A stretch of 64,000 bases of DNA from Xanthomonas cassavae CFBP 4642 (GTDB lineage Bacteria > Pseudomonadota > Gammaproteobacteria > Xanthomonadales > Xanthomonadaceae). The translations under genes were made by a program, and so were the position numbers. The notes below the pieces were generated by a model, which was given only the letters and a program-made list of their open reading frames with translations, ran no database searches and was not told the DNA's origin. The stretch's first letter is position 1. Each line of letters begins with the position of its first letter. This document shows, piece by piece, positions 8,979 through 18,282 of this stretch. The stretch is from positions 884,503 to 948,502 of the forward strand of contig NZ_CM002139.1 of NCBI RefSeq assembly GCF_000454545.1. Reading direction: 5' to 3'.

Positions 8979-9949
8979 GCCTGTATCCGTACAGCGGGCA
9001 GTTGCAGCAGTCTTCGATGCATCAGCAGACGCTGTGGTTGTTCAGCGGCATCGCGCTGGTTTTGATCGTTGCCACGCTGATTTCCGAAACGCTGCGTTGG
9101 CGCGCACGCGAACGCCCGAGCGCAGTGCTGGACAACCTGGTCGCACGCATTCGCGCGTGGTGGGTCATGGCAGGAGTGGTCGGTATCGCGTTCGTCTTCG
9201 GGCGCGCCGGGGTGATCGGCTTGTTTGCATTAGTGTCGCTGTTTGCGCTGCGCGAGTTCATCACGCTCACGCCCACCCGGCGCGGCGATTACTATGCGCT
9301 GCTGGCGGCGTTCTACATCGTGCTGCCCTGGCAGTACGGGCTGGTGTGGACCGGCTGGTACGGCATGTACACGCTGCTGATTCCGGTCTACGCGTTCCTA
9401 GTGCTGCCGATCCTGGCCACCATCGGCGGCGATACCACGCGCTATCTGGAGCGCACCGCCAAGGTACAATGGGGCCTGATGATCTGCGTGTTCTGCATCT
9501 CGCACGTGCCGGCCTTGTTGAACCTTGAGATCCCCGGCTATGCCGGGCGCAACCTGCTGCTGATCGCGTTCCTGGTGATCGTGGTGCAGTCCTCTGACGT
9601 GTTGCAGTATGTGTGGGGCAAGCTGGCCGGCCGGCACCTGATCGCGCCGAAGCTGTCGCCGTCCAAGACGGTGGAGGGTTTTATCGGCGGCGTGCTGTCG
9701 GCCAGCCTGCTCGGCATGGCGCTGTGGTGGATCACCCCGTTCGCGCCCTGGCATGCATTCGGGCTGGCGCTGGTGGCCAACCTGATGGGCTTCTTCGGCG
9801 GGCTGGTGATGTCGGCGATCAAGCGCGATCGCGGCATCAAGGACTGGGGCCACATGATCGAAGGCCACGGCGGCGTACTCGATCGCCTGGACTCGGTGTG
9901 CTTCGCCGCCCCGGTGTTCTTCCATCTGATCCGCTATGGCTGGGCGTAG
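8975..9949 (+). CDS. Phosphatidate cytidylyltransferase-like protein (CdsA family)
   Basis: A 324-residue multi-spanning membrane protein. It ends with the CdsA signature: LSPSKTVEGFIGG near residue 228, then SAIKRDRGIKDWGHMIEGHG and LDRLDSVCFAAPVFF near 285-315. CdsA enzymes convert phosphatidic acid and CTP to CDP-diacylglycerol, the donor for CDP-alcohol phosphatidyltransferases. With the PlsC-like gene just upstream, the operon encodes its own supply of CDP-diacylglycerol. It is the last gene of the plus-strand run; fis follows on the other strand 87 bp away. Confidence 0.9.
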   Translation: MSLYPYSGQLQQSSMHQQTLWLFSGIALVLIVATLISETLRWRARERPSAVLDNLVARIRAWWVMAGVVGIAFVFGRAGVIGLFALVSLFALREFITLTPTRRGDYYALLAAFYIVLPWQYGLVWTGWYGMYTLLIPVYAFLVLPILATIGGDTTRYLERTAKVQWGLMICVFCISHVPALLNLEIPGYAGRNLLLIAFLVIVVQSSDVLQYVWGKLAGRHLIAPKLSPSKTVEGFIGGVLSASLLGMALWWITPFAPWHAFGLALVANLMGFFGGLVMSAIKRDRGIKDWGHMIEGHGGVLDRLDSVCFAAPVFFHLIRYGWA

Positions 9950-10004
9950 AGGCCGGAGCACACCATCGCGCACGTCGCCCATCAGCGCTGCAGCGCCGCT
10001 CTTA

Positions 10005-10034
10005 CGATTCCCGATTCCCCAATCCCGATTCCCG
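10005..10034. repeat. GATTCCC heptamer array
   Basis: Four short units of the form GATTCCC/AATCCC lie between the convergent cdsA-like gene and fis. The same units recur in intergenic DNA at 11829, 17250, 17660, 24738 and 24819. Confidence 0.75.
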
Positions 10035-10036
10035 GC

Positions 10037-10324
<288 letters not shown>

Positions 10325-10425
10325 TCACGAAGCCGGAGCGCGTGGCCGGCGAGGGGAAGTGAGTCTAGCGCGTGGCCTCTCCGCTCGCCACGCCCATGTG
10401 GCCATCGGTTGCAGGTTGCGGCCGC

Positions 10426-11583
10426 TTAGCGGAAATCGAAGCTGAAGGCAGCCGTGCTTGCGGCCGGTTCGCGCACCCGAAACGCCACCTGCACCGCCTG
10501 GCCGGGTGCGAGCGTGTCCTGCTCGACCGGCGCCTGCCCCAGATACTCCTGCGGGGCCAGCACGCGCGTGCCGATCACCCGGCCATCGGCGTCGGACAGC
10601 GACAGCTGCAGCCAGGGCCAGGCCTGCGCCCAGCGCGCATCGTTGCGGAAACTGGCCTGGATCTGCAGCACGCCGGGCATCCCGGGCATCGGCCGCACCT
10701 CGCGGTTGAGCAGGGTCAGCGCGGCCGGTTCGCGCCATGCCGGCAGGCTGCAGCGCAGCACCGTGCAGGCGGCGCTCACCACCGGCCGCCAGCGTGCGTC
10801 GCCGGCCAGGTGCGCGCGGTCGGCGATGACGATCTGCAGGGCCAGCACGCCCACCAGGCCGACCAGCAGTGCCCATTGCCGGCCGCTGGCGCGCAGCCGC
10901 GGCCGGCCGAGACCACGTCGTGCAAACGCCGGGGCACTGGGCGTGGGCAGCGGCAGCAGCGGCGTGGCGCCAGGCGCTTGCGTGCCCGGATGGACGGCGG
11001 TGGCATCCGGCCCCCATGTTGCATCAGCGTCGGCACGTCCGGTGGCAGGTGTCGTCGGAGGGGCGTGCAGGTCTGCGGTAGAGGCGTCTTCGGCCGATGC
11101 GGGTGGTTGGGCCGACACCGCTGGCGATGCAGACGCCAGCGGTGCGGCAGACGCCGACGGCGAGGCAGGGGATGAAGCAGAAGCCAGAGGCGAGACAGGT
11201 GCCACAGACGCGTCCGCAGTCGGAGCCGACGCCTTGATGGCTGGCGCCACAGGGGGCGCCTGGGCGGCCGGCGGTGTGGTCGTGAGGTGCTGGTTGGCCA
11301 TCGCCTGCTGCGCTGCGACTGGACCGGCGGCGACGCCGGCTACCGGCGCACCCTGCGTGCCACCACCGCGCGCGGTGTCAGGTACGTCGCTGCCGGGTGC
11401 TGGGACCCGTGGTGCAAGCGGTGCCGGTATCGGTTCCTGGGCAGGTGCCGGCGGCAGCTCGGTCATCGGCGCGGGTGGCGCCTGTTCCGGCGGCACTGCC
11501 GGCGTCGGAATCAGCGCAGGGGCGGCGGGCGTGGCATGCAGGAACGTGGCCAGGGGGCGGCGCGGTGGCGGAGTCTCGGACAT
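10426..11583 (-). CDS. DUF3426 domain protein with a long Pro/Ala-rich N-terminus
   Basis: A 385-residue protein using the ATG at 11583 (MSETPPPRRPLATF); an in-frame start 21 codons upstream at 11646 is possible but has no better ribosome site. Residues 1-215 are low-complexity Pro, Ala, Ser and Thr. A single membrane segment follows near residue 235 (WALLVGLVGVLALQIVIAD), then the DUF3426 fold with CTVLRCSLP and ALTLLNREVRPMPGMPGVLQ. Relatives often start with a zinc-ribbon; none is visible here. The function of the family is unknown; it is commonly found between prmA and fis. Confidence 0.85.
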   Translation of the reverse strand: MSETPPPRRPLATFLHATPAAPALIPTPAVPPEQAPPAPMTELPPAPAQEPIPAPLAPRVPAPGSDVPDTARGGGTQGAPVAGVAAGPVAAQQAMANQHLTTTPPAAQAPPVAPAIKASAPTADASVAPVSPLASASSPASPSASAAPLASASPAVSAQPPASAEDASTADLHAPPTTPATGRADADATWGPDATAVHPGTQAPGATPLLPLPTPSAPAFARRGLGRPRLRASGRQWALLVGLVGVLALQIVIADRAHLAGDARWRPVVSAACTVLRCSLPAWREPAALTLLNREVRPMPGMPGVLQIQASFRNDARWAQAWPWLQLSLSDADGRVIGTRVLAPQEYLGQAPVEQDTLAPGQAVQVAFRVREPAASTAAFSFDFR

Positions 11584-11847
11584 CGGCAGGCGTGCAGCGG
11601 AGAAGACCCTATTCAACCACGCGCGCCTTCGGGTGCGAACGTCCACGTCCCGGCACGGCGCCTCATCGCATCCAGTACTTCGACTACCAGCTGCAGGTCA
11701 CGTTGGTGCGTAGCGCAGCATCGCCTGGAGAGGCTGCCTCGCGCCGATACGGCAGAGAGCACTGCAACCCCGCATGCCAACTTCAGAAATGCCGCACACC
11801 CGAAAACACGCAGGCGCAGGCTCCTAACGAATCCCGAATCCCGAATC
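11584..11847. other. Short spacer between the DUF3426 and XRE genes
   Basis: No gene is seen; it includes the GAATCCC array at 11829 and the possible upstream start of the DUF3426 protein at 11646. Confidence 0.4.
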
Positions 11848-11848
11848 T
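11829..11848. repeat. GAATCCC heptamer array
   Basis: Three consecutive GAATCCC-type units sit directly after the stop region of the XRE regulator. The run is the same family of units as at 10005, 17250, 17660 and 24738. Confidence 0.7.
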
Positions 11849-12225
11849 CACCGCCGCCGCCGCGTCTTCCCCTTGGCCTGCAACAGATCCAGCAGCCCGC
11901 TGCGTTGCCGCGGCGCCAGGGTGTCGAAGCGCGCCAGCAGCACGCGTTGCTGGTCGTCCAGGCGGCGGTACTGGGCCGGCTCTTCGGCAATGGCCAACAC
12001 CGGCGGGCCGAACACGCGTTCACCGCGGCCGGTGGCCAGGTATTCGAAGGCCATGCCGCTGCGCTTGGCCAGGCCGATCAGGTTTTCCACCGAGGGCGCG
12101 GTGCCTTCGGCCATCTCCCATTGCGCCACCGCACTGCGGGTCACGCCCAGCTCGCCGGCCAGGGCTTCCTGGGTCAGCTTGGTGAAGCTGCGGGCCTCGC
12201 GTACTCGTTCGTACAGCTTGCTCAC
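11848..12225 (-). CDS. XRE-family transcriptional regulator
   Basis: A 125-residue protein with an N-terminal helix-turn-helix (FTKLTQEALAGELGVTRSAV, about 14-33, followed by QWEMAEGTAPSVENL) of the Cro/CI type. The C-terminus (about 75-125) is basic and ends KGKTRRRR. It is divergent from the membrane protein gene at 12376; the 150 bp between them are AT-rich for this genome and hold a strong dyad at 12291-12324. Autoregulation and control of the neighbour are inferred. Confidence 0.9.
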   Translation of the reverse strand: MSKLYERVREARSFTKLTQEALAGELGVTRSAVAQWEMAEGTAPSVENLIGLAKRSGMAFEYLATGRGERVFGPPVLAIAEEPAQYRRLDDQQRVLLARFDTLAPRQRSGLLDLLQAKGKTRRRR

Positions 12226-12290
12226 ACGGCACCGGATGGGAGACGGACAGGGCCGGGAGATATAGCCCTAGCAGCGCTTGGGGATAGTTC

Positions 12291-12324
12291 GTATGTCTTT
12301 CATATAAGTATATGTTTGCGATAC
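12291..12324. promoter_or_regulatory. AT-rich dyad operator between the XRE gene and its divergent neighbour
   Basis: A perfect 14-bp palindrome CATATAAGTATATG (12301-12314) is flanked symmetrically by GTAT (12291) and ATAC (12321). It sits between the divergent starts at 12225 and 12376 and is the natural binding site candidate for the XRE regulator. Confidence 0.6.
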
Positions 12325-12375
12325 TGTCGAGATGTCACTGACGACGAGATCACAGCGAACTCAAGGAGAGTGTTC

Positions 12376-12867
12376 ATGGTCGAGCCTGTCGCTTCCAGGA
12401 CTGACCGCATAGCGGCAGACACGCCGCCGGCGCAGCTGCGGTGGCGAGCCGATTCGCCGCTGGATCCGGCGGTACAGCGGTTCCGGGGCGCCGCCTGCTA
12501 CCAGGTCTGGCAACGCGGCCAGCACTGGACCGCGGTTGCCGAGGGGGCGCACTGGTCAGCGGCGCTGGCGCCGCGTGGCTGGGCGCTGCGGTATCGGCAG
12601 TGGCCGCTGCTGGGAAAGGGGGGCCTGCTGGCGGTGTTGGCTGCCGGCATGGCGCTCGCCGGTGCCCAGGCATGGTCGCTGAGCGGCTGGGCGGTGCTGT
12701 TGGTGGCCGAGCTGGTGTTGCGTGTGCGGGCGGGCCGGCACGCCGGGCGCTGGCGCAGCGACGCGCTGCAGCGCGATGGCTGGCAGCCGGTGACCCGGCT
12801 GCGTGCGATCAGCGTGGCCGATGCGGTGACCACGGCGCAGATCCGCGCCGCCCGCCCGCAGCGGTAA
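12376..12867 (+). CDS. Membrane protein of unknown function next to the XRE regulator
   Basis: A 163-residue protein. The ATG at 12376 has AAGGAGAG eight bases upstream, a good ribosome site. The N-terminal 75 residues are soluble (RFRGAACYQVWQRGQHW), two hydrophobic segments lie near 85-120 (GGLLAVLAAGMALAGAQAW; AVLLVAELVL), and the tail is basic. I recognise no named family. It is divergent from an XRE regulator across a shared dyad, which suggests that the two are regulated together. Confidence 0.7.
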   Translation: MVEPVASRTDRIAADTPPAQLRWRADSPLDPAVQRFRGAACYQVWQRGQHWTAVAEGAHWSAALAPRGWALRYRQWPLLGKGGLLAVLAAGMALAGAQAWSLSGWAVLLVAELVLRVRAGRHAGRWRSDALQRDGWQPVTRLRAISVADAVTTAQIRAARPQR

Positions 12868-13195
12868 CCGCCTGGCGCACGCCAGACAGGTCGGGATGCG
12901 CTGCCATCGAAGCAGATGCCGCCATAGGCGCAGTGGAGCAGGGCTGCGTGGCGTCGGCGTGGCTGTCGCCACAGCGCCTTGTCGGGCGCGTTCGGAGCCG
13001 TCCCGGGCCGTTGACGGCCCACCCATCCGGCAACATCCCCCCGGGCGTGGGCCGTAACATGCCGAGCCTGCGCTGCGCGACCTGCCGGGGGGGGGAGCCG
13101 GGGCCGCCAGCGTAGGCTTGGCGTCGCCGGCCACAGGTCGCTGCGCACTCTGCTCAAGGCACTCACCTCAAGGCAGCTGACGTGCCCTGGTCGGC
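12868..13195. other. Intergenic region without a recognised gene
   Basis: The 328 bp between the membrane protein gene and the 3' end of prmA contain a G10 homopolymer near 13087-13096. I see no convincing coding or RNA feature. Confidence 0.5.
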
Positions 13196-14116
13196 TCAGT
13201 GGCGGCGAACGCCATCGATGCGCATCCAGTCTTCCTCGCGTTCGCAACGCAATTGCTCGAACCAGGGGGCGTAACGCTCCATCAGTTCGTCTTCCTGCCC
13301 GTGCAGGATGCCCGACATCGCCAGGCGGCCACCCGGAGCCACGCGCGCGGCCAGCAGCTCGGCCAGCGCATCCAGCGACTTCGCGAGGATGTTGGCGACC
13401 ACCACCGGGTAGGTCTGCACCGGCTCGTCCTCCGGCATGTACACGGCCAACTGTGCGTCCACGCCGTTGCGTTGCGCGTTTTCGGTGGTGGCCAGCAGCG
13501 CCTGCGGGTCATTGTCCACGCCGACGGCGTGGATGGCGCCCAGCTTCAGCGCGGCGACCGCAAGAATGCCCGAGCCACACCCGAAATCGAGCACCTGGCG
13601 GCTCTGCAGTTCGCCGCTGCCGGCCAGGCTGTCCAACCAACGCAGGCACAACGCGGTGGTCTGGTGTGTGCCCGAGCCGAACGCCAGGCCCGGGTCCAGC
13701 CGCACTACGGCGGCATCGGGCGTGTTGGCGGCTTCGGGCAGGGCCTGATCCCAGGGCACGACGAAGGTGCGCGTGCCAAATTGCATTGGCTTGAACAGAT
13801 CCATCCAGGCGCGGATCCAGTCGCTGTCTTCGACCATGCGAAACGACACCTGGCCCCAGTCCAGCTCCGGGTCGAACCCTTCCAGCGCAACCAGCACCTG
13901 CAGCGGATCGCTCTCGCCATCGAACAGCGCGGTCATCTCCAGTTCCTGCCATAGCGGCGTTTCGCCCACGCCCGGTTCCAGGATGGCGTGGTCGTTGCTG
14001 CCATCGGTATTGGCGTCGAGCAGGGTCACCGCCAGCGCGCCGACCTCTTCGAGTGCGGTCTGAAAGCGGGGCTGGGCGGCTTCGGAGCAGGGCAGGGTCA
14101 GTTCAAGAAACGGCAT
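13196..14116 (-). CDS. prmA: Ribosomal protein L11 methyltransferase
   Basis: A 306-residue SAM-dependent methyltransferase that modifies ribosomal protein L11. The ATG at 14116 ([18 protein letters not shown]) is used; upstream in-frame codons lack homology. Visible family blocks are [18 protein letters not shown] near 165, the SAM-binding [20 protein letters not shown] near 195, and [17 protein letters not shown] near 252. The length is normal for the family. Confidence 0.96.
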   Translation of the reverse strand: MPFLELTLPCSEAAQPRFQTALEEVGALAVTLLDANTDGSNDHAILEPGVGETPLWQELEMTALFDGESDPLQVLVALEGFDPELDWGQVSFRMVEDSDWIRAWMDLFKPMQFGTRTFVVPWDQALPEAANTPDAAVVRLDPGLAFGSGTHQTTALCLRWLDSLAGSGELQSRQVLDFGCGSGILAVAALKLGAIHAVGVDNDPQALLATTENAQRNGVDAQLAVYMPEDEPVQTYPVVVANILAKSLDALAELLAARVAPGGRLAMSGILHGQEDELMERYAPWFEQLRCEREEDWMRIDGVRRH

Positions 14117-14406
14117 CGTGGCGATCGGTAACAGTGAAGGCGTGCATCGTAGACCATTCGCGCCGGCCCGCTGCCGCGTGAAGGCACAGGTGCGCGCATG
14201 CCCGCCCAGAGTGCTGGTTGCGTTGCCGTGCAACCAAACATGCGTGGCGCGCCACTCACAGCCATCTCGCGCAGATCGTCACCGCATGGATGTCCCACCC
14301 TTACAGGCCTGTGCGGCAGTGCTCGCTGGCCGCGGCTGGCTGCACAGCCGAGTGCTAGACTCCGCGCCGTCGCTGCGGGTGCGTCCGCAGCTGGGTTGCC
14401 GCTGTC

Positions 14407-15333
14407 ATGCCGCTTGCTCGTGCCCGCCATCTCTGGCTGTTGCTCGCTCCCGTCGCGCTCGCGGCGGCAGGGTGGTGGCATCTGCGCGCGCAACCTACCG
14501 CGGTGGCCACCGACGCTGCGCCGCTCGGCAACGGCGTCATGCACGTCGCAGCTGTCGCGCCTGCATCTGGCGCGCAGCTTGAACGCGGCAACGCCCTGCA
14601 TCTGCCGTATCGCGATGCAGTGGATGCGCAGCCGGATCTGTACCGCTACGCGCAGCAGTTGCGGCAGCAGGTGCGCGCCGGCGATGCGCAGGCCGGGTGG
14701 CGTTTGAGCCGGGTTTACGACTATTGCGCGCCCTACGCCGCCAGCCCTGCCGGTTATGCCGCCGATAGCGAGTGGATCGCCGCGCACGCCACGCCGGGCG
14801 TGGCAGCCATGCACGCCGCACGTGATCGGGTGGCGCAGCGTTGTGCCGGCTTCGCGCCCGGCGATGGGCTCAGCCCGCGCCTGCTTGCGCAGCAGCGCCT
14901 GCGCGCCGCGCGCGGCGGCAGCCTGGCCGCCGAGGCAGCCCTGCTGGCCCTGGGCGAGCCGCTGCAGGCAACGCCGACCTACAAGCGCGCGCTGGTGCAG
15001 CGCGTGCTGGCCTCGCGCGACCCGGAGGCGTATCTGGCGCTGTCGCCTGCAATGGGCGCACGCGCCAGCGGCGACGACAGCCTGGAAGGGTATGTGGCTG
15101 GCGACCAGTTCGCCGAGCTCGCCTGGCAGGTGGCCGCATGCCGGCTGGGCCTGGACTGCAGCGCCGACAGCACGCTGGTCACCAGTTACTGCGCCAACGC
15201 GGGCATCTGCTCGCGCGAAGGCGCGCAGGATTTTGTGTCGTTCGTATTCGATGCCGCGGTACCGCGGCAGGGAGCAGACAGGGTGGATGAGATGGTCGAT
15301 ACACTGGTATCCGAGTCGGGAGCGCAGTCATGA
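14407..15333 (+). CDS. Exported or membrane-anchored protein of unknown function
   Basis: A 308-residue protein with an N-terminal signal or anchor segment (LWLLLAPVALAAAGWW, about 8-24) followed by a soluble Ala- and Arg-rich domain with paired cysteines (YDYCAPYA; CRLGLDCSADS; NAGICSREG) that could form disulfides outside the cytoplasm. No named domain is recognised. Its stop overlaps the start of the next gene by 4 bp, so the two form an operon. Confidence 0.75.
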   Translation: MPLARARHLWLLLAPVALAAAGWWHLRAQPTAVATDAAPLGNGVMHVAAVAPASGAQLERGNALHLPYRDAVDAQPDLYRYAQQLRQQVRAGDAQAGWRLSRVYDYCAPYAASPAGYAADSEWIAAHATPGVAAMHAARDRVAQRCAGFAPGDGLSPRLLAQQRLRAARGGSLAAEAALLALGEPLQATPTYKRALVQRVLASRDPEAYLALSPAMGARASGDDSLEGYVAGDQFAELAWQVAACRLGLDCSADSTLVTSYCANAGICSREGAQDFVSFVFDAAVPRQGADRVDEMVDTLVSESGAQS

Positions 15334-15695
15334 ATTACCGTCGATGGGCGCACGGCGCCAAGTTCTGGTTGTGGGTGGCGCTGTTTGTGGCGTATTCGGC
15401 TGCGGCCGTGGGCATCGTGATGATCGATACCGCCGATCACCGCTACCAGCCGCTGTCGGTCAAGTCGACCACGGTTGCCGCCGATGAACAGCAGCGACGG
15501 CATGGCGCCAGCCAGGTGGCCGCGGTGTACCGCGCCAGCAGCGCGATGCCGTTTTCGACATTGCCGGCCGGCTCCACCTTCCAGGTGGTGTGGCCGGATG
15601 GCTCCACCGAAACCATGACCGTGGTCGACCCGGCCTCCTCCAGCGGCATCGTGCCGGTGCGGGGCAGCCAGCAGCCGGCACCGCGGATCCGGTAG
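15330..15695 (+). CDS. Small membrane-anchored protein of unknown function
   Basis: A 121-residue protein with one N-terminal hydrophobic segment (FWLWVALFVAYSAAAVGIVM, about 12-31) and a soluble tail outside the cytoplasm (LPAGSTFQVVWPDGSTETMT). It is translationally coupled to the preceding exported protein (overlap 15330-15333). No family is recognised. Confidence 0.7.
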   Translation: MNYRRWAHGAKFWLWVALFVAYSAAAVGIVMIDTADHRYQPLSVKSTTVAADEQQRRHGASQVAAVYRASSAMPFSTLPAGSTFQVVWPDGSTETMTVVDPASSSGIVPVRGSQQPAPRIR

Positions 15696-15708
15696 CACCC
15701 AGGATCCC

Positions 15709-15774
15709 GTAGGAGCGCACCCGGGCGCGACGGGCTGCACCGGTGAAGCCCGTCGCGCCCGGGTGCGCTCCTAC
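15709..15774. repeat. GTAG-type REP palindrome
   Basis: A 66-bp imperfect palindrome from GTAGGAGCGCACCCGGGCGC to its inverse ending GCGCTCCTAC. It has the GTAG tetranucleotide start of the REP families known in Xanthomonas and Stenotrophomonas. A close copy lies at 63830-63893. Confidence 0.85.
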
Positions 15775-15830
15775 GCACAGGTCGGCTGGCCTGCATGAGG
15801 CACTGCCGCCGCGATGCACCGGGCAACAAC

Positions 15831-15860
15831 GCAACAAGCCCGGTTTCCCGGGCTTGTTGC
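15831..15860 (-). terminator. Hairpin downstream of accC
   Basis: A 13-bp perfect stem (GCAACAAGCCCGG and its inverse) with a 4-base loop lies 22 bp after the accC stop. There is no clear T-run, so it may be a terminator of reduced strength or an RNA-stabilising hairpin. Confidence 0.55.
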
Positions 15861-15881
15861 GCGGTGCACTGGCCGGTGCGA

Positions 15882-17249
15882 TCAGACCAGCGCGATCGAC
15901 TTGTTCTTGCGCTCGGCCAGGCGCTTCTCCAGGTAGTGGATGTTCTGCCCACCGGCCTGGAAGCCCTTGTCGCGCATGATGCGCTGCTGCAACGGGATGT
16001 TGGTCTTGATGCCGTCCACCACCATCTCGCTCAGCGCCACGCGCATGCGTGCGATGGCGGTCTCGCGGTCCGGGCCGTGCACGATCAGCTTGCCGATCAT
16101 CGAGTCGTAGTTCGGTGGCACCTTGTAGCCGGCGTAGATGTGCGTATCCACGCGCACGCCCGGACCACCCGGCGGGTGGAAGGCGGTGATCAGGCCCGGG
16201 TTGGGCATGAAGGTTTCAGGGTCTTCGGCATTGATGCGGCATTCGATCGCATGCCCGCGCAGCACGATGTCGCTCTGCTTGATGCTGAGCTTGTGGCCGG
16301 CGGCAATGCGCAGCTGCTCGCAGACCAGGTCGATGCCGGTGATGCGCTCGGTGACCGGGTGCTCCACCTGGATGCGGGTGTTCATTTCGATGAAGTAGAA
16401 GCGCCCGCCTTCGAACAGGAATTCGAAGGTGCCGGCGCCGCGGTAGCCGATGCGGATGCAGGCATCCACGCAGACCTGGCCGATCTCGTTGCGCAGTGCT
16501 TCGGTGATGCCCGGTGCCGGCGCTTCTTCCACCACTTTCTGGTGGCGGCGCTGCATCGAGCAATCGCGTTCGCCCAGATGGATCGCACCGCCCTGGCCAT
16601 CGGCCAGCACCTGGATTTCCACGTGACGCGGATTTTCCAGGAACTTCTCCATGTAGACCTGATCGTTGCTGAAAGCGGCCTTGGCTTCGGACTTGGTGGT
16701 TTCGATCGCAGCCTTCAACGCCGCTTCCGAATGCACCACGCGCATGCCGCGTCCGCCGCCGCCGCCGGCGGCCTTGATGATCACCGGGTAGCCGATTTCG
16801 CGCGCCACCTTGGTGTTGGCGACGATGTCATCGCCCAGCGGGCCGCCCGAACCGGGCACGCACGGCACGCCGGCGGCCTTCATCGCGCGGATCGCCTCGA
16901 CCTTGTCGCCCATCAGGCGGATGGTGTCGGCCTTGGGGCCGATGAAGATGAAGCCGGATTCTTCCACGCGCTCGGCAAAGTCGGCGTTTTCCGACAAAAA
17001 GCCGTAGCCGGGATGGATGGCCTGCGCATCGGTCACCTCGGCCGCGGCGATCAACGCCGGGATGTTGAGGTAGCTGTCGCTGGAGGCGGCCGGGCCGATG
17101 CACACCGACTCGTCGGCCATGGCCACGTGCTTGAGGTTGCGGTCGACCGTGGAATGCACCGCGACCGTGCGGATGCCGAGCGTGTGGCACGCGCGCAGGA
17201 TGCGCAGCGCGATTTCACCTCGGTTGGCGATGACGACTTTATCTAGCAT
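15882..17249 (-). CDS. accC: Biotin carboxylase subunit of acetyl-CoA carboxylase
   Basis: Carboxylates the biotin on AccB using ATP and bicarbonate, the first half-reaction of fatty acid synthesis. The 455-residue length is typical. Visible motifs are [16 protein letters not shown] at the start, the ATP-grasp loop [14 protein letters not shown] near residue 160, the [10 protein letters not shown] block near 80, and [14 protein letters not shown] near 288. It lies downstream of accB, but a four-helix-bundle gene is lodged between the two and overlaps the first 11 bases of accC. Confidence 0.97.
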   Translation of the reverse strand: MLDKVVIANRGEIALRILRACHTLGIRTVAVHSTVDRNLKHVAMADESVCIGPAASSDSYLNIPALIAAAEVTDAQAIHPGYGFLSENADFAERVEESGFIFIGPKADTIRLMGDKVEAIRAMKAAGVPCVPGSGGPLGDDIVANTKVAREIGYPVIIKAAGGGGGRGMRVVHSEAALKAAIETTKSEAKAAFSNDQVYMEKFLENPRHVEIQVLADGQGGAIHLGERDCSMQRRHQKVVEEAPAPGITEALRNEIGQVCVDACIRIGYRGAGTFEFLFEGGRFYFIEMNTRIQVEHPVTERITGIDLVCEQLRIAAGHKLSIKQSDIVLRGHAIECRINAEDPETFMPNPGLITAFHPPGGPGVRVDTHIYAGYKVPPNYDSMIGKLIVHGPDRETAIARMRVALSEMVVDGIKTNIPLQQRIMRDKGFQAGGQNIHYLEKRLAERKNKSIALV

Positions 17250-17673
17250 GGGATTGGGGATTCGGGATTGGAGATTCGTAGAAGGCGCTGGGTTCGCGGA
17301 GATGTCGCGACTCGTCCAGCGTGCGGATCAATGCGTTGAGCTTGGCAAACGTGCGATTCAGCAGGTCGGCAATTGCCGCATCGGGCGACGCGAACTGCAG
17401 TCGCGTTGCAATCTGCAATTGCGTGTCCAGCTCCGCCAATGAGCCGCGCGCCATCGAGAGATAGCGCAGGTACTCGGCCGTGGAGCGATGTGCAGCTCCT
17501 TCGGCAATGTTGGATGGAATGCTGATCGCGGCGCGGCGCATCTGTGCTGTCAGCCCAAAGCGTTCGGAATCAGGAAAGTCGTGGCTCAGGCGGTAGATCG
17601 CTTCGACGAGCGACATCGCATCGCGCCACACTGTCAGGCGCTCGTGTGGTCGCTCTTGCGAATCCCGAATCAC
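17239..17673 (-). CDS. Four-helix bundle protein (S23/TIGR02436 type) lodged between accB and accC
   Basis: A 144-residue helical protein with the family core [20 protein letters not shown], then [16 protein letters not shown] near residue 48. Relatives are encoded by 23S rRNA intervening sequences and as stand-alone genes. The start is probably GTG at 17673, which lies inside a GAATCCC repeat; the last residues before the stop (PNPQSHAR) come from a second, oppositely oriented repeat. It overlaps accC by 11 bases and is 20 bp after accB. The role is unknown. Confidence 0.85.
   Translation of the reverse strand: MIRDSQERPHERLTVWRDAMSLVEAIYRLSHDFPDSERFGLTAQMRRAAISIPSNIAEGAAHRSTAEYLRYLSMARGSLAELDTQLQIATRLQFASPDAAIADLLNRTFAKLNALIRTLDESRHLREPSAFYESPIPNPQSHAR
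17250..17279. repeat. GGGATTC heptamer array, 3' border of the four-helix-bundle gene
   Basis: Four GGGATTG/GGGATTC-type units just upstream of accC. The orientation is opposite to the array at 17660, so the two arrays bracket the four-helix-bundle gene as inverted repeats. Confidence 0.75.
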
Positions 17674-17690
17674 GATTCCCGAATCCCGGC
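17660..17690. repeat. GAATCCC heptamer array, 5' border of the four-helix-bundle gene
   Basis: Four GAATCCC/GATTCCC-type units between accB and the four-helix-bundle gene, inverted relative to the array at 17250. Confidence 0.75.
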
Positions 17691-17693
17691 GCT

Positions 17694-18185
17694 TCAGCCA
17701 ATCACAAACAACGGCTGATCGAATTCCACCGGCTGGCCGGTTTCGCCGAGGATGGCGACGATGGTGCCGGAGACGTCGGCTTCGATCGGGTTGAACATCT
17801 TCATCGCCTCGATGATCGCCAGGGTGTCGCCGGCCTTGACCGCCTGGCCCACGCTGACGAAGGCCGGCTTGTCCGGGGACGGGGAGGTGTAGAAGGTGCC
17901 GACCATGGGGGCGCGCAGCACGTGGCCTTCCGGCAGCGCGGCGGCGTGCTTTGCGCCACCGGTGGAGGCCTCGGTGGGCGAATGCATCGGCATGCTGGCC
18001 GCCGCCGGTGCCTGCGCCTGCACGGCCGGCGCAGGCGCGTACTGCTGCACCGGTGCGCTCAGTACTTGGGTGCCCTTGGGCACGCGGGCCAGGCGCACGC
18101 TTTCTTCGCCTTCCTTGATCTCGATTTCGGCGAGATTGGATTCTTCGAGCAGGTCGATCAGTTTCTTGATTTTGCGGAGATCCAT
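17694..18185 (-). CDS. accB: Biotin carboxyl carrier protein of acetyl-CoA carboxylase
   Basis: A 163-residue carrier. The N-terminal domain [20 protein letters not shown] is followed by a flexible Ala/Pro/Gln-rich linker (about 45-90), then the biotinyl domain with [13 protein letters not shown] and the biotinylated Lys in [14 protein letters not shown] near residue 128. It passes the carboxyl group from AccC to the AccAD transferase. The gene follows aroQ, a common arrangement. Confidence 0.97.
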   Translation of the reverse strand: MDLRKIKKLIDLLEESNLAEIEIKEGEESVRLARVPKGTQVLSAPVQQYAPAPAVQAQAPAAASMPMHSPTEASTGGAKHAAALPEGHVLRAPMVGTFYTSPSPDKPAFVSVGQAVKAGDTLAIIEAMKMFNPIEADVSGTIVAILGETGQPVEFDQPLFVIG

Positions 18186-18282
18186 GAGGGCCTCTTGAGG
18201 TGAATCGGTGGAGAGTGCCGGCGGGTGCCGGCGGAATGGGGTCGGCCCGTCGGCGCGATGGGCGGCGTCGGGATGGCAGGGG

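Noticed and set aside
17249..17690. Inverted heptamer arrays as CRISPR
   Set aside because: Units are 7 bp, contiguous, without unique spacers of constant length.
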